Below are positions 51,932 through 60,218 of a stretch of DNA of 64,000 bases, in pieces (within the stretch, counting starts at the first letter, position 1; each line of letters starts with the position of its first letter). Source of the stretch: Prolixibacteraceae bacterium. Its GTDB lineage: Bacteria; Bacteroidota; Bacteroidia; Bacteroidales; Prolixibacteraceae. Below the pieces are notes generated by a model. That model saw only the letters and a list, made by a program, of their open reading frames with translations, was not told the origin of the DNA and ran no database searches. The position numbers were made by a program, and so were the translations under genes. The stretch lies in assembly GCA_019720755.1 (NCBI GenBank), contig CP081303.1, forward strand, positions 558,001 to 622,000, given 5' to 3'.

Positions 51932-53602
51932 ATGTTTAAAAAAGTATCTTGCTTATGTTTAGCATTACTGGTTTTCGCTTCTGTACAAGTGGATGCCTGT
52001 ACTAACTTTTTGATCACCAAAGGGGCATCAAAAGATGGATCTACGATGATCACTTATGCTGCTGATTCTCATTCTCTTTATGGTGAACTTTACTTCTGGC
52101 CTGCTGCAGATCATGCACCTGGTGATATGAGAGATGTATACGATTGGGATTCTGGAAAATATCTTGGACAAATTCCTGAAATTGCTCACACTTATCAGGT
52201 GGTAGGAAATATGAATGAGCACCAATTGGTTATCGGAGAAACTACCTATGGTGGACGTTCAGAACTACATAGTCAGTCTGGAGCAATCATCGATTACGGT
52301 AGTCTTATCTATATCACTTTACAACGAGCGAAGACTGCTAGAGAAGCAATCAAGACGATGGCTAGTCTAATGAATACTTATGGGTATTATAGCTCTGGTG
52401 AGTCTTTCTCAATTGGGGATGGCAACGAAGCATGGATTATGGAAGTGATTGGAAAAGGTGAAGGTGAAAAAGGAGCTGTTTGGGTGGCACGTAGAGTCCC
52501 TGATGGATATGTTTCCGGACATGCGAATCAAGCACGAATCACTACATTCCCATTGAATGATCCTGATAACTGTATATACTCTGACGATGTGATCTCTTTT
52601 GCTAGAGAGAAGGGCTTTTTTAATGGGAAAAACAAAGACTTTAGTTTTTCTGATGTATATGCCCCTGTCGATTTTGGCGCTGCTCGTTTCTGTGATGCAC
52701 GTGTATGGTCGGCATTCAATCGTATTGCTCCAAACATGAAAAAATATGAGCAATATGCTCTTGGAAAAGTAAAATACGACAAGAATGGTGTTGCAACCAA
52801 TCGTTTCCCTCTATGGGTAAAACCAACAGAGAAGTTGTCTGCAAAGGATGTGATGGATCTAATGAGAGATCATTACGAAGGAACAGCCCTAGATATGACT
52901 CAAGATGTTGGTGCAGGACCTCACAAACTACCTTATAGATGGAGAGGATTGACATGGAAAGTAGATTCAGTTGAGTATTGTAATGAACGTGCAACATCTA
53001 CTCAGCAGACTGCATTCTCTTTCGTTGGTCAGTCTCGTGCTGATATGCCTGCTGCAATTGGTGGTGTCCTTTGGTTTGGTATGGATGATACTTATTCTAC
53101 ATGTTATACACCAATTTACTGTAATATTGAGAAAGTACCTGAGTGTTTTAAAATAGGCAATGGAGATCTATTAACTTGGTCATCTACTTCTGCTTTCTGG
53201 GTATTTAATAGTGTGACAAATTTCGTATATTCTAAGTATGACGAAATGATTGTAGATCTACAGAAGGTACAAAACAAGATCGAGTTAGAGTCTGTAGCTT
53301 TGGCTCCAGCAGTTGAAGCAGCAGCAACCCAGCTATGGAATTCTGGAAATAAAGAGTTAGCTAAAAAATATCTATCTGATTACTCTATTACACGTGCTGA
53401 GAATATGACTTCAGAATGGAGAGACTTGGGTCATTACTTGATGATTAAATATTTGGATGGTAATGTAAAGAAAGAGAAAAATGGCAAATTCTTAAGAACA
53501 AAAGATGGCATGCCAGCTTCTCCAAATCATCCAGGTTATCCGGATGCTTATTACCGTCGTGTCGTGAAAGAGACAGGAGATCACTTTAAAGTGATTAAGT
53601 AA
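51932..53602 (+). CDS. Exported C69 family dipeptidase
   Basis: A 556-residue N-terminal-nucleophile peptidase. The signal peptide ends VQVDA, so cleavage exposes Cys23 (CTNFLITKGASKDGSTMIT) as the nucleophile, the way C69 enzymes mature. Further family marks are YTYQVVGNMNEHQLVIGETT-like HTYQVVGNMNEHQL, SFSIGDGNEAWIMEVIGKG, and VSGHANQARITTFP. Length is normal. It is alone, 79 bases after the M23 gene, with no terminator seen between them. It should hydrolyse dipeptides in the periplasm, matching the exported C1 aminopeptidase elsewhere in the window. Confidence 0.93.
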   Translation: MFKKVSCLCLALLVFASVQVDACTNFLITKGASKDGSTMITYAADSHSLYGELYFWPAADHAPGDMRDVYDWDSGKYLGQIPEIAHTYQVVGNMNEHQLVIGETTYGGRSELHSQSGAIIDYGSLIYITLQRAKTAREAIKTMASLMNTYGYYSSGESFSIGDGNEAWIMEVIGKGEGEKGAVWVARRVPDGYVSGHANQARITTFPLNDPDNCIYSDDVISFAREKGFFNGKNKDFSFSDVYAPVDFGAARFCDARVWSAFNRIAPNMKKYEQYALGKVKYDKNGVATNRFPLWVKPTEKLSAKDVMDLMRDHYEGTALDMTQDVGAGPHKLPYRWRGLTWKVDSVEYCNERATSTQQTAFSFVGQSRADMPAAIGGVLWFGMDDTYSTCYTPIYCNIEKVPECFKIGNGDLLTWSSTSAFWVFNSVTNFVYSKYDEMIVDLQKVQNKIELESVALAPAVEAAATQLWNSGNKELAKKYLSDYSITRAENMTSEWRDLGHYLMIKYLDGNVKKEKNGKFLRTKDGMPASPNHPGYPDAYYRRVVKETGDHFKVIK

Positions 53603-53649
53603 TTAAAAAAAAGCTTATCTTATTTGCATTGTATTCAGAAAAACATTTG

Positions 53650-53657
53650 TAAATTTG
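53650..53657 (+). promoter_or_regulatory. Bacteroidota -7 promoter box for rplS
   Basis: TAAATTTG, a TAnnTTTG match, 73 bases upstream of the chosen rplS start, giving a leader of about 65 bases in which L19 autoregulation could act. Confidence 0.5.
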
Positions 53658-53729
53658 CGAGCTGAAGTAGTGTAATCTCTGGCAGATGAACTGTGAATAT
53701 TGCACTATAACACATTAAAAATTACTGTA

Positions 53730-54080
53730 ATGGATTTAATGAAAGTTGCGTTAGACGCATTCAAAGAAGAAGGAAAAGAGCTTCCAGAATTTGGAGCAGG
53801 TGACACTGTAACTGTGAACTACCGTATCGTGGAGGGTAACAAGGAGCGTATTCAGAAGTTCCGTGGTGTTGTTATCCAAATGAAAGGTCAATCAGGACAA
53901 GAGATGTTTACTGTTCGTAAAATGTCTGGTAATGTTGGTGTGGAGCGTATCTTCCCAATCAATTCTCCTTTCATCGATGAAATCGAGGTGAATCGTCGTG
54001 GAAAAGTACGTCGTGCACGTATCTACTACTTCCGTAAACTTACTGGAAAGAAAGCGAAGATCAAAGAGAGAAAATTCTAA
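53730..54080 (+). CDS. rplS: 50S ribosomal protein L19
   Basis: Ribosomal protein bL19, at the interface of the two subunits. The 116 residues have GDTVTVNYRIVEGNKERIQKF, FRGVVIQMKG, FTVRKMSGNVGVERIFPINS and the ending VRRARIYYFRKLTGKKAKIK, all family signatures. The open frame extends upstream to 53700, but the Met of DLMKVALDAFKEE is the normal start. It is a single gene here, without the trmD-rimM neighbours it has in other phyla, and it ends at a strong terminator. Confidence 0.97.
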   Translation: MDLMKVALDAFKEEGKELPEFGAGDTVTVNYRIVEGNKERIQKFRGVVIQMKGQSGQEMFTVRKMSGNVGVERIFPINSPFIDEIEVNRRGKVRRARIYYFRKLTGKKAKIKERKF

Positions 54081-54098
54081 TTGGATCTCTTTCAAGCA

Positions 54099-54133
54099 TA
54101 AAAAGGGCAACTTATTGGGTTGCCCTTTTTTTA
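54099..54133. terminator. Bidirectional terminator between rplS and the hydrogenase operon
   Basis: Stem AAAAGGGCAAC/GTTGCCCTTTT with a 7-base loop, A-run and T-run on either side. It ends rplS on the plus strand and the ten-gene operon on the minus strand. Confidence 0.9.
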
Positions 54134-54139
54134 TTCTTT

Positions 54140-54628
54140 TTAGTTAATACCTTTCTGATATTCAGAAATAATATCTTTCACCTGTTTGACAGATACTCTT
54201 CCATAGACTTTATCTCCAACCATTACTATAGGAGCGAGTCCACAGGCACCAACACACCTTAAACAACTCAAAGAAAAATCACCATCTTTGGTTGTTTCTC
54301 CGACATCAATGCGGAGTTGGCGTTTAAATTCATCTACCAACTTCTCTGCACCTCTCACATAACATGCTGTTCCCATACAGATAGATATTGGGTGTTTTCC
54401 GTGAGGTGTCATAGAGAAAAATGAGTAGAAGCTTACCACTCCATATACTTTCGCAACAGACATATTAAGTTTTTGTGCGATAATTTCTTGCACTTCTGCT
54501 GGTAGGTATCCTAATTTTTGTTGACATCGATGAAGGACGTTGATCAACTCGTCTTCTTTATATTGAAAGTCAGAACATGCTTCTTCAATAGTCTCTATTG
54601 TAAAAGAGGACAACTTTATTGTTTTCAT
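54140..54628 (-). CDS. [2Fe-2S] hydrogenase/NADH dehydrogenase 24-kDa-type subunit (HydC/HndA/NuoE-like)
   Basis: The small electron-transfer subunit of an NAD-linked hydrogenase. The 162 residues have a helical N terminus (VLHRCQQKLGYLPAEVQEII), then a thioredoxin-like fold with the 2Fe-2S ligands in CMGTAC and LRCVGAC (spacing C-x4-C and C-x3-C), and GLAPIVMVGDKVYGRV. It passes electrons between the flavin subunit and the hydrogenase subunit. Last gene of the operon, 29 bases after the HydA-type gene and directly before the shared terminator. Confidence 0.93.
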   Translation of the reverse strand: MKTIKLSSFTIETIEEACSDFQYKEDELINVLHRCQQKLGYLPAEVQEIIAQKLNMSVAKVYGVVSFYSFFSMTPHGKHPISICMGTACYVRGAEKLVDEFKRQLRIDVGETTKDGDFSLSCLRCVGACGLAPIVMVGDKVYGRVSVKQVKDIISEYQKGIN

Positions 54629-54657
54629 ATGCTTAATTTTTTTAACGGCATTACTTA

Positions 54658-56439
54658 TTATAGCTCACTATCATCAATGGTTACTTGTGACGATCTGTCA
54701 AAGTATAATGTATGAAGAAGTTTCTCTGCTTTTTCACTCAAAGGATGACCTAGATACTCTTCATATACTTTAATAACCGAAGGGTTTTCATGTGATTTAC
54801 GTATCTTCATCCTTTGGTCCTCACTATAGATTGCTTTTTGTCGTTCTAAGAGAATAGAGGTTTTGTTATGATGAAATGGCTGTCCACCTCCACCGATACA
54901 TCCTCCTGGACATGACATAATCTCGATTGCATGATACTCACTCTTCCCAGCTCTTATCTCTTCAAGGAGTTTACGAGCGTGACCAAGTCCATGGGCAATA
55001 CCTATTTTAACTGGAAGTCCATCAAAATCTACTGTAGCACTACGTATTGCTTCCATACCACGAAGAGCATGGAAATCAATCTGGTCTAGTTTTTTGCCTG
55101 TGTGGTGCTCGTATGCAGTTCTTGTTGCTGCTTCAATAACTCCTCCTGTTGTACCAAAAATCAGACCCGCACCTGTTGATTCTCCAAGAGGTTGGTCAAA
55201 TTCACTAGACGCTAGCTCTTTAAAATCAATATTGGATATCTTAATGAGTCGGGCAAGTTCCCTTGTTGTAATAGAGAAGTTGACATCGGGATCCCCGTTT
55301 ACCTTGAACTCATCTCTTTCACACTCAAATTTCTTTGCAACACAAGGCATAATAGAGACTACAATAAGTTTTTCTCTAGGAACACCAATCTTCTCTGCAA
55401 AATAACTCTTTGCAATAGATCCAAACATCTGTTGAGGAGACCTTGAAGTAGATGGAATTTCTTTCATATCAGGAAAGTTATGCTCAATAAATCGAACCCA
55501 AGCAGGACAACAAGAGGTGAGAATAGGAAGTTTCACTGTTTTGTCTCCCTCTAAATGTCGAGTCAATCTCTCAAGTAGCTCAGCAGACTCTTCCATAATA
55601 GTCATATCTGCAGCAAAGTCGGTGTCGAAGACATAATCAAATCCTAGATCTTTTAGAGCTGTAACCATCTGTCCTGTAACACTAGTTCCTACAGGATATC
55701 CAAAAGACTCTCCTAATGCTGCTCTTACCGCAGGGGCTGTTTGGGCTATGACTGTATATTCTGGATTGGCAAGCGCTTTTATTACCTCTTTTGAATAATC
55801 CATCTCCGACAATGCCCCTGTTGGACAAACTGCAACACACTGTCCACAGAAAGTACAGGTCGAATCGTTTAGATCCATATGGAATGCAGGGCTAACAACT
55901 GCCTCAAAACCACGTTCTACTGCAGAGAGAGCATGAACTGTTTGGAAATCACTACACATCGTAATGCAGCGGCGGCAAAGAATACACTTATCCATATCTC
56001 GAATAATTGCTTTTGAAAAATCTTCACGATACATCGATTTTTCTCCTTCGAAGTGAATTTCTCTGATTCCGAGATCTTGTGCCATAGTTTGTAGTTCACA
56101 CTGTCCTGACTTTGCACAGGTGAGACATTCATATGGGTGATCCGAGATAATGAGTTCCAGTATATTTCTTCTAGCATGGATAACCCGTATGGTGTTTGTT
56201 TTTATCTCCATCCCCTCCGTACAATTTGTGGCGCAAGCAGGAGCAAGGTTTCTCTTTCCTTTGACTTCTACAGAACAAATTCGACATCCTCCAGGTCGGT
56301 TTTCAATGTGAATATCGTCCATCTTCATGTGACATAAAGCGGGAATATGAACCCCAACTTGTTTTGCAGCCTCAAGGATCGTAGTACCTTTTGGCACCGA
56401 AACTTTTTTGTTATCTATCGTTAAATGAATATTTTTCAT
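54658..56439 (-). CDS. [FeFe] hydrogenase catalytic subunit, NAD-linked multimeric type (HydA/HndD-like)
   Basis: Makes or uses H2. The 593 residues hold an N-terminal 2Fe-2S domain (Cys36, Cys52, Cys55, Cys69), the His-ligated cluster motif HPYECLTCAKSGQC (His101, Cys105, Cys108, Cys114), two 4Fe-4S clusters (from Cys152 and Cys195), then the H-cluster domain with TSCCPAW at 308, MPCVAKK at 364 and SCPGGCIGGGGQP at 509. The C-terminal small-subunit domain follows (EDQRMKIRKSHENPSV). All cysteines for the H-cluster are intact. The layout and partners match the trimeric, often electron-bifurcating group. Maturases HydE, HydF and HydG are not in the window. Confidence 0.97.
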   Translation of the reverse strand: MKNIHLTIDNKKVSVPKGTTILEAAKQVGVHIPALCHMKMDDIHIENRPGGCRICSVEVKGKRNLAPACATNCTEGMEIKTNTIRVIHARRNILELIISDHPYECLTCAKSGQCELQTMAQDLGIREIHFEGEKSMYREDFSKAIIRDMDKCILCRRCITMCSDFQTVHALSAVERGFEAVVSPAFHMDLNDSTCTFCGQCVAVCPTGALSEMDYSKEVIKALANPEYTVIAQTAPAVRAALGESFGYPVGTSVTGQMVTALKDLGFDYVFDTDFAADMTIMEESAELLERLTRHLEGDKTVKLPILTSCCPAWVRFIEHNFPDMKEIPSTSRSPQQMFGSIAKSYFAEKIGVPREKLIVVSIMPCVAKKFECERDEFKVNGDPDVNFSITTRELARLIKISNIDFKELASSEFDQPLGESTGAGLIFGTTGGVIEAATRTAYEHHTGKKLDQIDFHALRGMEAIRSATVDFDGLPVKIGIAHGLGHARKLLEEIRAGKSEYHAIEIMSCPGGCIGGGGQPFHHNKTSILLERQKAIYSEDQRMKIRKSHENPSVIKVYEEYLGHPLSEKAEKLLHTLYFDRSSQVTIDDSEL

Positions 56440-58226
56440 GATTGGTGAAGGATTGCGTTAAACTTACATTTCTCATAGCAGATACCACACTTAATACAGA
56501 TATCTTGATGAATGAGGTGAGGCTTTTTCTTCTCTCCAGAGATAGCACCCACAGGACAATTTCTCATACATGCCGTGCATCCTACACACATCTTTGCATC
56601 GATAGTATAATGGAGAAGATCTTTACACTGTCCAGCCTCGCATTGTTTGTCTTTTACATGGGCTAAATACTCATGTTTAAAGTTCTTATATGTGGAGAGA
56701 ATAGGGTTGGGGGATGTTTGTCCTAAACCACAAAGAGAGGTATCCTTAATTGTATGGGAAAGATCGATTAGTTTTTCGAGATCTTCCATCGTTGCCTCCC
56801 CTTTGGTCATTTTGTTTAGTAGCTCCCAAAGTCTTTTATTTCCTATTCTACAAGGAGCACATTTACCACATGATTCATCAAGAGTAAACTCTAGATAGAA
56901 CTTTGAAATCGCTACCATACAGTCATCCTCATCCATTACGATCATTCCTCCTGATCCCATCATCGAACCTTCGGCTACAAGGTGTTCATAATCAATAGGC
57001 ATGTCGAGAGATTTATCAGTCAAACATCCACCAGATGGGCCACCAGTTTGCACTGCTTTAAACTTCTTGCCTCCTTTGATACCTCCACCAATATCAAATA
57101 TTACTTCACGTAATGTAGTACCCATTGGCACCTCTATCAAACCTACATTATTGATCTTTCCTGCAAGAGCAAATACCTTTGTTCCTTTAGAGTTTTCTGT
57201 TCCAATGCTATTAAACCATTCTGCTCCTTTTAGAATAATAGGGCATATATTTGCAAATGTCTCCACGTTATTCACATTCGTAGGGCAGTCAAAATATCCT
57301 TTTTCAGCAGGGAAAGGAGGTTTAATGACAGGTTCTCCTCTTCTTCCTTCCATTGAATTAATCAGAGCCGTCTCTTCACCACAAACAAAAGCACCTGCAC
57401 CATATTTTAATTCAATATCAAATTCGAAATCACTGCCTAAAATGCCTTTTCCGAGGAGTCCATATTTTTTAGATTGTTCTAATGCAACCAGCAATCGGCC
57501 GATTGCTAGAGGATATTCTGCACGAATATATATTAAGCCTTTGTTTGCCCCAACGCAGTAACCACATATTGCCATTGCTTCAATAACCGAGTGAGGGTCT
57601 CCTTCAAGAATTGAACGATCCATAAATGCACCTGGGTCTCCTTCGTCTGCATTACAGACAACATACTTTTGTGGAGCATCCACTTTGCTAGTGATTTCCC
57701 ATTTCATTCCTGTTGGGAATCCAGCCCCTCCACGTCCTCGAAGCCCAGAGCTCTTAATAATTTCAATCACCTCTTCAGGAGAGAAAATCGAAAGAACACG
57801 ACCTAGTGCTTGGTATCCATCGCGAGCAATATATTCATCAATATTCTCTGGGTCAACGATACCACAATTACGAAGTGCAATACGAAGTTGTTTTTTGTAG
57901 AAATTCATATGGACACTATCCGAGATCTTTTTCTTGGTCTTTGGATCTTCGTAAAGAAGTCTTTCTACTTTTCTTCCTTTGATAATATGCTCCTCAATGA
58001 TATCACGTGCGTCTTCGGGAGTTACTTGTGTATAGAAGGTTTGATCTGGAATGATTTTAACAATAGGACCTTTCTCACAGAAGCCGAAACAACCTGTTGT
58101 CGTTACTTGTACCGATTCTTTAAGATGTTTATCTTTGATCAGGCTCTCAAGCTCTTCTTTGACCTCTTTTGCTTGTGAGGCTCTACATCCAGTACCACCA
58201 CAAACCAATATATGTGTATGTATCAT
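56436..58226 (-). CDS. NADH-binding flavoprotein subunit of the hydrogenase (HydB/HndC/NuoF-like)
   Basis: The 596 residues carry in order a thioredoxin-like 2Fe-2S domain (Cys9, Cys14, Cys46, Cys50), the FMN/NADH domain (GLRGRGGAGFPTGMKWEI, CNADEGDPGAFMDRSILEGD, GAGAFVCGEETALINSMEG), an SLBB-like link, the NuoF 4Fe-4S motif CGKCAPCRIG with a distal Cys in SLCGLGQ, and two C-terminal 4Fe-4S ferredoxin motifs (CVGCTACMRNCP and CIKCGICYEKC). In bifurcating enzymes this is where NADH and ferredoxin electrons meet. It overlaps the HydA gene by 4 bases. Whether this one truly bifurcates cannot be read from sequence. Confidence 0.95.
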   Translation of the reverse strand: MIHTHILVCGGTGCRASQAKEVKEELESLIKDKHLKESVQVTTTGCFGFCEKGPIVKIIPDQTFYTQVTPEDARDIIEEHIIKGRKVERLLYEDPKTKKKISDSVHMNFYKKQLRIALRNCGIVDPENIDEYIARDGYQALGRVLSIFSPEEVIEIIKSSGLRGRGGAGFPTGMKWEITSKVDAPQKYVVCNADEGDPGAFMDRSILEGDPHSVIEAMAICGYCVGANKGLIYIRAEYPLAIGRLLVALEQSKKYGLLGKGILGSDFEFDIELKYGAGAFVCGEETALINSMEGRRGEPVIKPPFPAEKGYFDCPTNVNNVETFANICPIILKGAEWFNSIGTENSKGTKVFALAGKINNVGLIEVPMGTTLREVIFDIGGGIKGGKKFKAVQTGGPSGGCLTDKSLDMPIDYEHLVAEGSMMGSGGMIVMDEDDCMVAISKFYLEFTLDESCGKCAPCRIGNKRLWELLNKMTKGEATMEDLEKLIDLSHTIKDTSLCGLGQTSPNPILSTYKNFKHEYLAHVKDKQCEAGQCKDLLHYTIDAKMCVGCTACMRNCPVGAISGEKKKPHLIHQDICIKCGICYEKCKFNAILHQS

Positions 58227-58237
58227 TTCTATTTGGT

Positions 58238-58627
58238 TTAGATTGTTTTATAATTCTGTGGAACAACCCCATCAACTAGTTTTCCGTTGATCACATACTC
58301 TTGGATAATCTTGGCTGCACGTTCTCTGTTCACCTCGCCAAAGACAATTGGTTCTTGATTCGGAAGCGTTACTTCTACAGTAGGCTCTGCATAACAAGCT
58401 CCCATACAACCTGTTGTGGTGATTAACACCTTAATATCTTGCGCTTCTACTTCATCAATAAGTGCTTCGAATGTCTCTTTTGCTCCAGAGGCGATGCCAC
58501 AAGTTCCCATAGCCACTCGTATTCTAGCTACAAGATCATTGCCTTCAGTGATCGTGCGTACTTGTATTTTCTCCTTCAGTTTATTTCGAAGCTTCACAAG
58601 ATCTTCTAGGTTTTTTACTTTGGTCAT
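58238..58627 (-). CDS. Thioredoxin-like [2Fe-2S] ferredoxin protein (HndB-like)
   Basis: A 129-residue electron-transfer protein. An N-terminal helix (DLVKLRNKLKEKIQ) precedes a thioredoxin-like fold with 2Fe-2S ligands in MGTCGIASGA and TTGCMGACYAEP. It ends in VDGVVPQNYKTI. Its likeness to HndB of tetrameric NADP-reducing hydrogenases suggests a four-subunit complex here. It lies 11 bases before the HydB gene. HydB already has its own N-terminal version of the same domain, so this may be an extra electron entry point. Confidence 0.9.
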   Translation of the reverse strand: MTKVKNLEDLVKLRNKLKEKIQVRTITEGNDLVARIRVAMGTCGIASGAKETFEALIDEVEAQDIKVLITTTGCMGACYAEPTVEVTLPNQEPIVFGEVNRERAAKIIQEYVINGKLVDGVVPQNYKTI

Positions 58628-58645
58628 AGTAATCTGTTTTTGTGA

Positions 58646-59173
58646 TTAAAATCCATTAATATCGATCTCCACAAATGCCTCTTTAATAAAGCTATGGAGA
58701 TCTGAATATTTAATATTAACTCTCTCTTCATTGGTGAGAAAGGAAGTGTCTATAAGGGCATTATTTTTCTGTCTGTAACAGAAGCTGAATTGAATTGTTG
58801 GATGTGCTATGATGGCTTGTGTCAGTACTTTTATAATATCTCCTGTTGGTGGGCAGTCGATATTTTTCTTCACATAAGAGAATACGATCTCAGTCCCTTT
58901 ATTGGGGGTAGAATGGATATGGAATGTACCAGCACTTTGTAGTACGCTTTGTTTCGTTAGAGAAAGCCCTAGGCCTATCTGTTTCTTTGGTTTGGTTGTA
59001 TAGAGTGGGTCCAGTGCATTATTTAACTCCTCTTTTGACATTCCTATCCCATCATCTATAATGCAGAAGCTTTTTCTTGTATTATCTTCATCATAGATAA
59101 ATGTAATTTGATTCGCTTTTGCGCGAATGCTATTTTCTATCAAATCAATGATATGTAGGGCTATCTCCTTCAT
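58646..59173 (-). CDS. GHKL-type ATP-binding protein in the hydrogenase operon
   Basis: A 175-residue stand-alone ATPase domain like those of histidine kinases. The N box is LIENSIRAKA, G1 is DDGIGM, the F-box area is YTTKPKKQ, and G2 is GLGLSLTKQS. There is no dimerisation/phosphoacceptor His domain, no sensor and no membrane helix. A C-terminal part of about 65 residues has no family I recognise. It overlaps the PHP gene by 4 bases. Homologous small ATPases accompany NAD-linked [FeFe] hydrogenases in Clostridia and Thermotogae; their task is unknown. Confidence 0.85.
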   Translation of the reverse strand: MKEIALHIIDLIENSIRAKANQITFIYDEDNTRKSFCIIDDGIGMSKEELNNALDPLYTTKPKKQIGLGLSLTKQSVLQSAGTFHIHSTPNKGTEIVFSYVKKNIDCPPTGDIIKVLTQAIIAHPTIQFSFCYRQKNNALIDTSFLTNEERVNIKYSDLHSFIKEAFVEIDINGF

Positions 59174-59874
59174 AAGATCTCTATATCTCGATGTTTGAAA
59201 CAGTTTTTTAGGTTCTCAAAGTTTAATTGCTCCATATAATAGCATGTCCGATTGGCCTTCAGCGATTCCAAACGATGGGCATCGCTATTATGAATCCAAG
59301 GAAGTTCTCTCTCAATTGTTGGCTTGAACTTGGCAAATTCAACAGCATCTAGATTGAGGTCCTGGGGAACAAAACCAAATGTAGATCTAAGGCTGTAAGC
59401 TTCACGATCGACGTGTGCTGCTATTAATAATCCGTCTATTTGGTGAATAAACTCAGACACCTCGTATATGTTTCTATTGAGTGAAGTGAGTAAAAGATCG
59501 CTCTCTTCGTATAAAATATTATTATTCTCATCTACAACTACTTGGTCTCCAAAATAACATGGATTGTTTGGGACCTTCATACGATATGTCTCTAAGTATT
59601 TTTGTAATGTCATAGACTCCTTTTTGCCTTTTACTATGGCAAGCACATGAATCTCTTCTTTGGTACATATTTCAGCACCTAGAAACACTTTCACTCCATA
59701 CTTATGTCCTAAACGTTCTATGACTTTAGCTTGAAGTGTATCATTATGATCCGTGATCGCAATAAAGTCCCAATGGAGTCGCTTTGCTTTTTCCAAAATG
59801 TTGACAGGAGTCATCTCTAGTTCTGCACATGGAGAAAGGGTTGTATGAATATGTAGGTCCCCTGTGAATTTCAT
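59170..59874 (-). CDS. PHP-domain phosphoesterase
   Basis: A 234-residue metal-dependent phosphoesterase of the PHP fold. The metal-binding motifs are intact: DLHIHTTLSPC, ITDHND, GAEICTKEEIHVLAI, AAHVDREAYS and HNSDAHR. The C-terminal tail is short. By family it would hydrolyse a phosphate ester or a nucleotide. It lies between the second DRTGG-type gene and the GHKL gene, overlapping each by 4 bases, so it is firmly part of the hydrogenase operon. Substrate and link to hydrogenase are unknown; nucleotide signalling is one idea. Confidence 0.9.
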   Translation of the reverse strand: MKFTGDLHIHTTLSPCAELEMTPVNILEKAKRLHWDFIAITDHNDTLQAKVIERLGHKYGVKVFLGAEICTKEEIHVLAIVKGKKESMTLQKYLETYRMKVPNNPCYFGDQVVVDENNNILYEESDLLLTSLNRNIYEVSEFIHQIDGLLIAAHVDREAYSLRSTFGFVPQDLNLDAVEFAKFKPTIERELPWIHNSDAHRLESLKANRTCYYMEQLNFENLKNCFKHRDIEIL

Positions 59875-60218
59875 GATGAAGAGGATAGCTGTTGATAGAT
59901 ATTGCCGACCAATTCATAGGTTGATTTCGGGGTCGAATAAATAGGCATCTCTTGTATGTTTGCTTCTTTAAGCAAGTTTTCCGGGATCTCTATATCATAT
60001 GGAATAATAATAGCCGAAAACTCTTTTAGTAATGCTACGGCTAATACATTTCGATGCGCTTGGATGGTAACAAATGCCATTCCTATACCTCCATTTGCCA
60101 TGGCATGACTCATTAAGTCGGTAACCATAAGGCCACAGACATCTGGGTCATGATGAAAACGTTCATGATCATTTCTTAGGGTCAGTTGATTCGTCTCTGC
60201 GATTGTGGATAATTTCAT
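59871..60218 (-). CDS. DRTGG-type domain protein, copy 2
   Basis: A 115-residue single-domain protein: KLSTIAETNQLTLRNDH, then GLMVTDLMSHAMANGGIGMAF, FVTIQAHRNVLAVALLKEFSA and MPIYSTPKSTYELVGNIYQQ. This matches the DRTGG-type domain, a regulatory fold that is also found before HPr-kinase-like and phosphotransacetylase domains. It carries no catalytic residues I can see. The start at 60218 gives a 50-base overlap with the preceding Fe-S gene; an open frame continues to 60245 but resembles nothing. It overlaps the PHP gene by 4 bases. It probably binds a small ligand or a partner protein. Confidence 0.82.
   Translation of the reverse strand: MKLSTIAETNQLTLRNDHERFHHDPDVCGLMVTDLMSHAMANGGIGMAFVTIQAHRNVLAVALLKEFSAIIIPYDIEIPENLLKEANIQEMPIYSTPKSTYELVGNIYQQLSSSS

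Noticed and set aside
57001-57561. 186-codon open frame on the plus strand inside the HydB gene
   Set aside because: It lies wholly opposite a strongly conserved flavoprotein gene and its translation resembles no protein; it is a shadow of that gene's codon bias.
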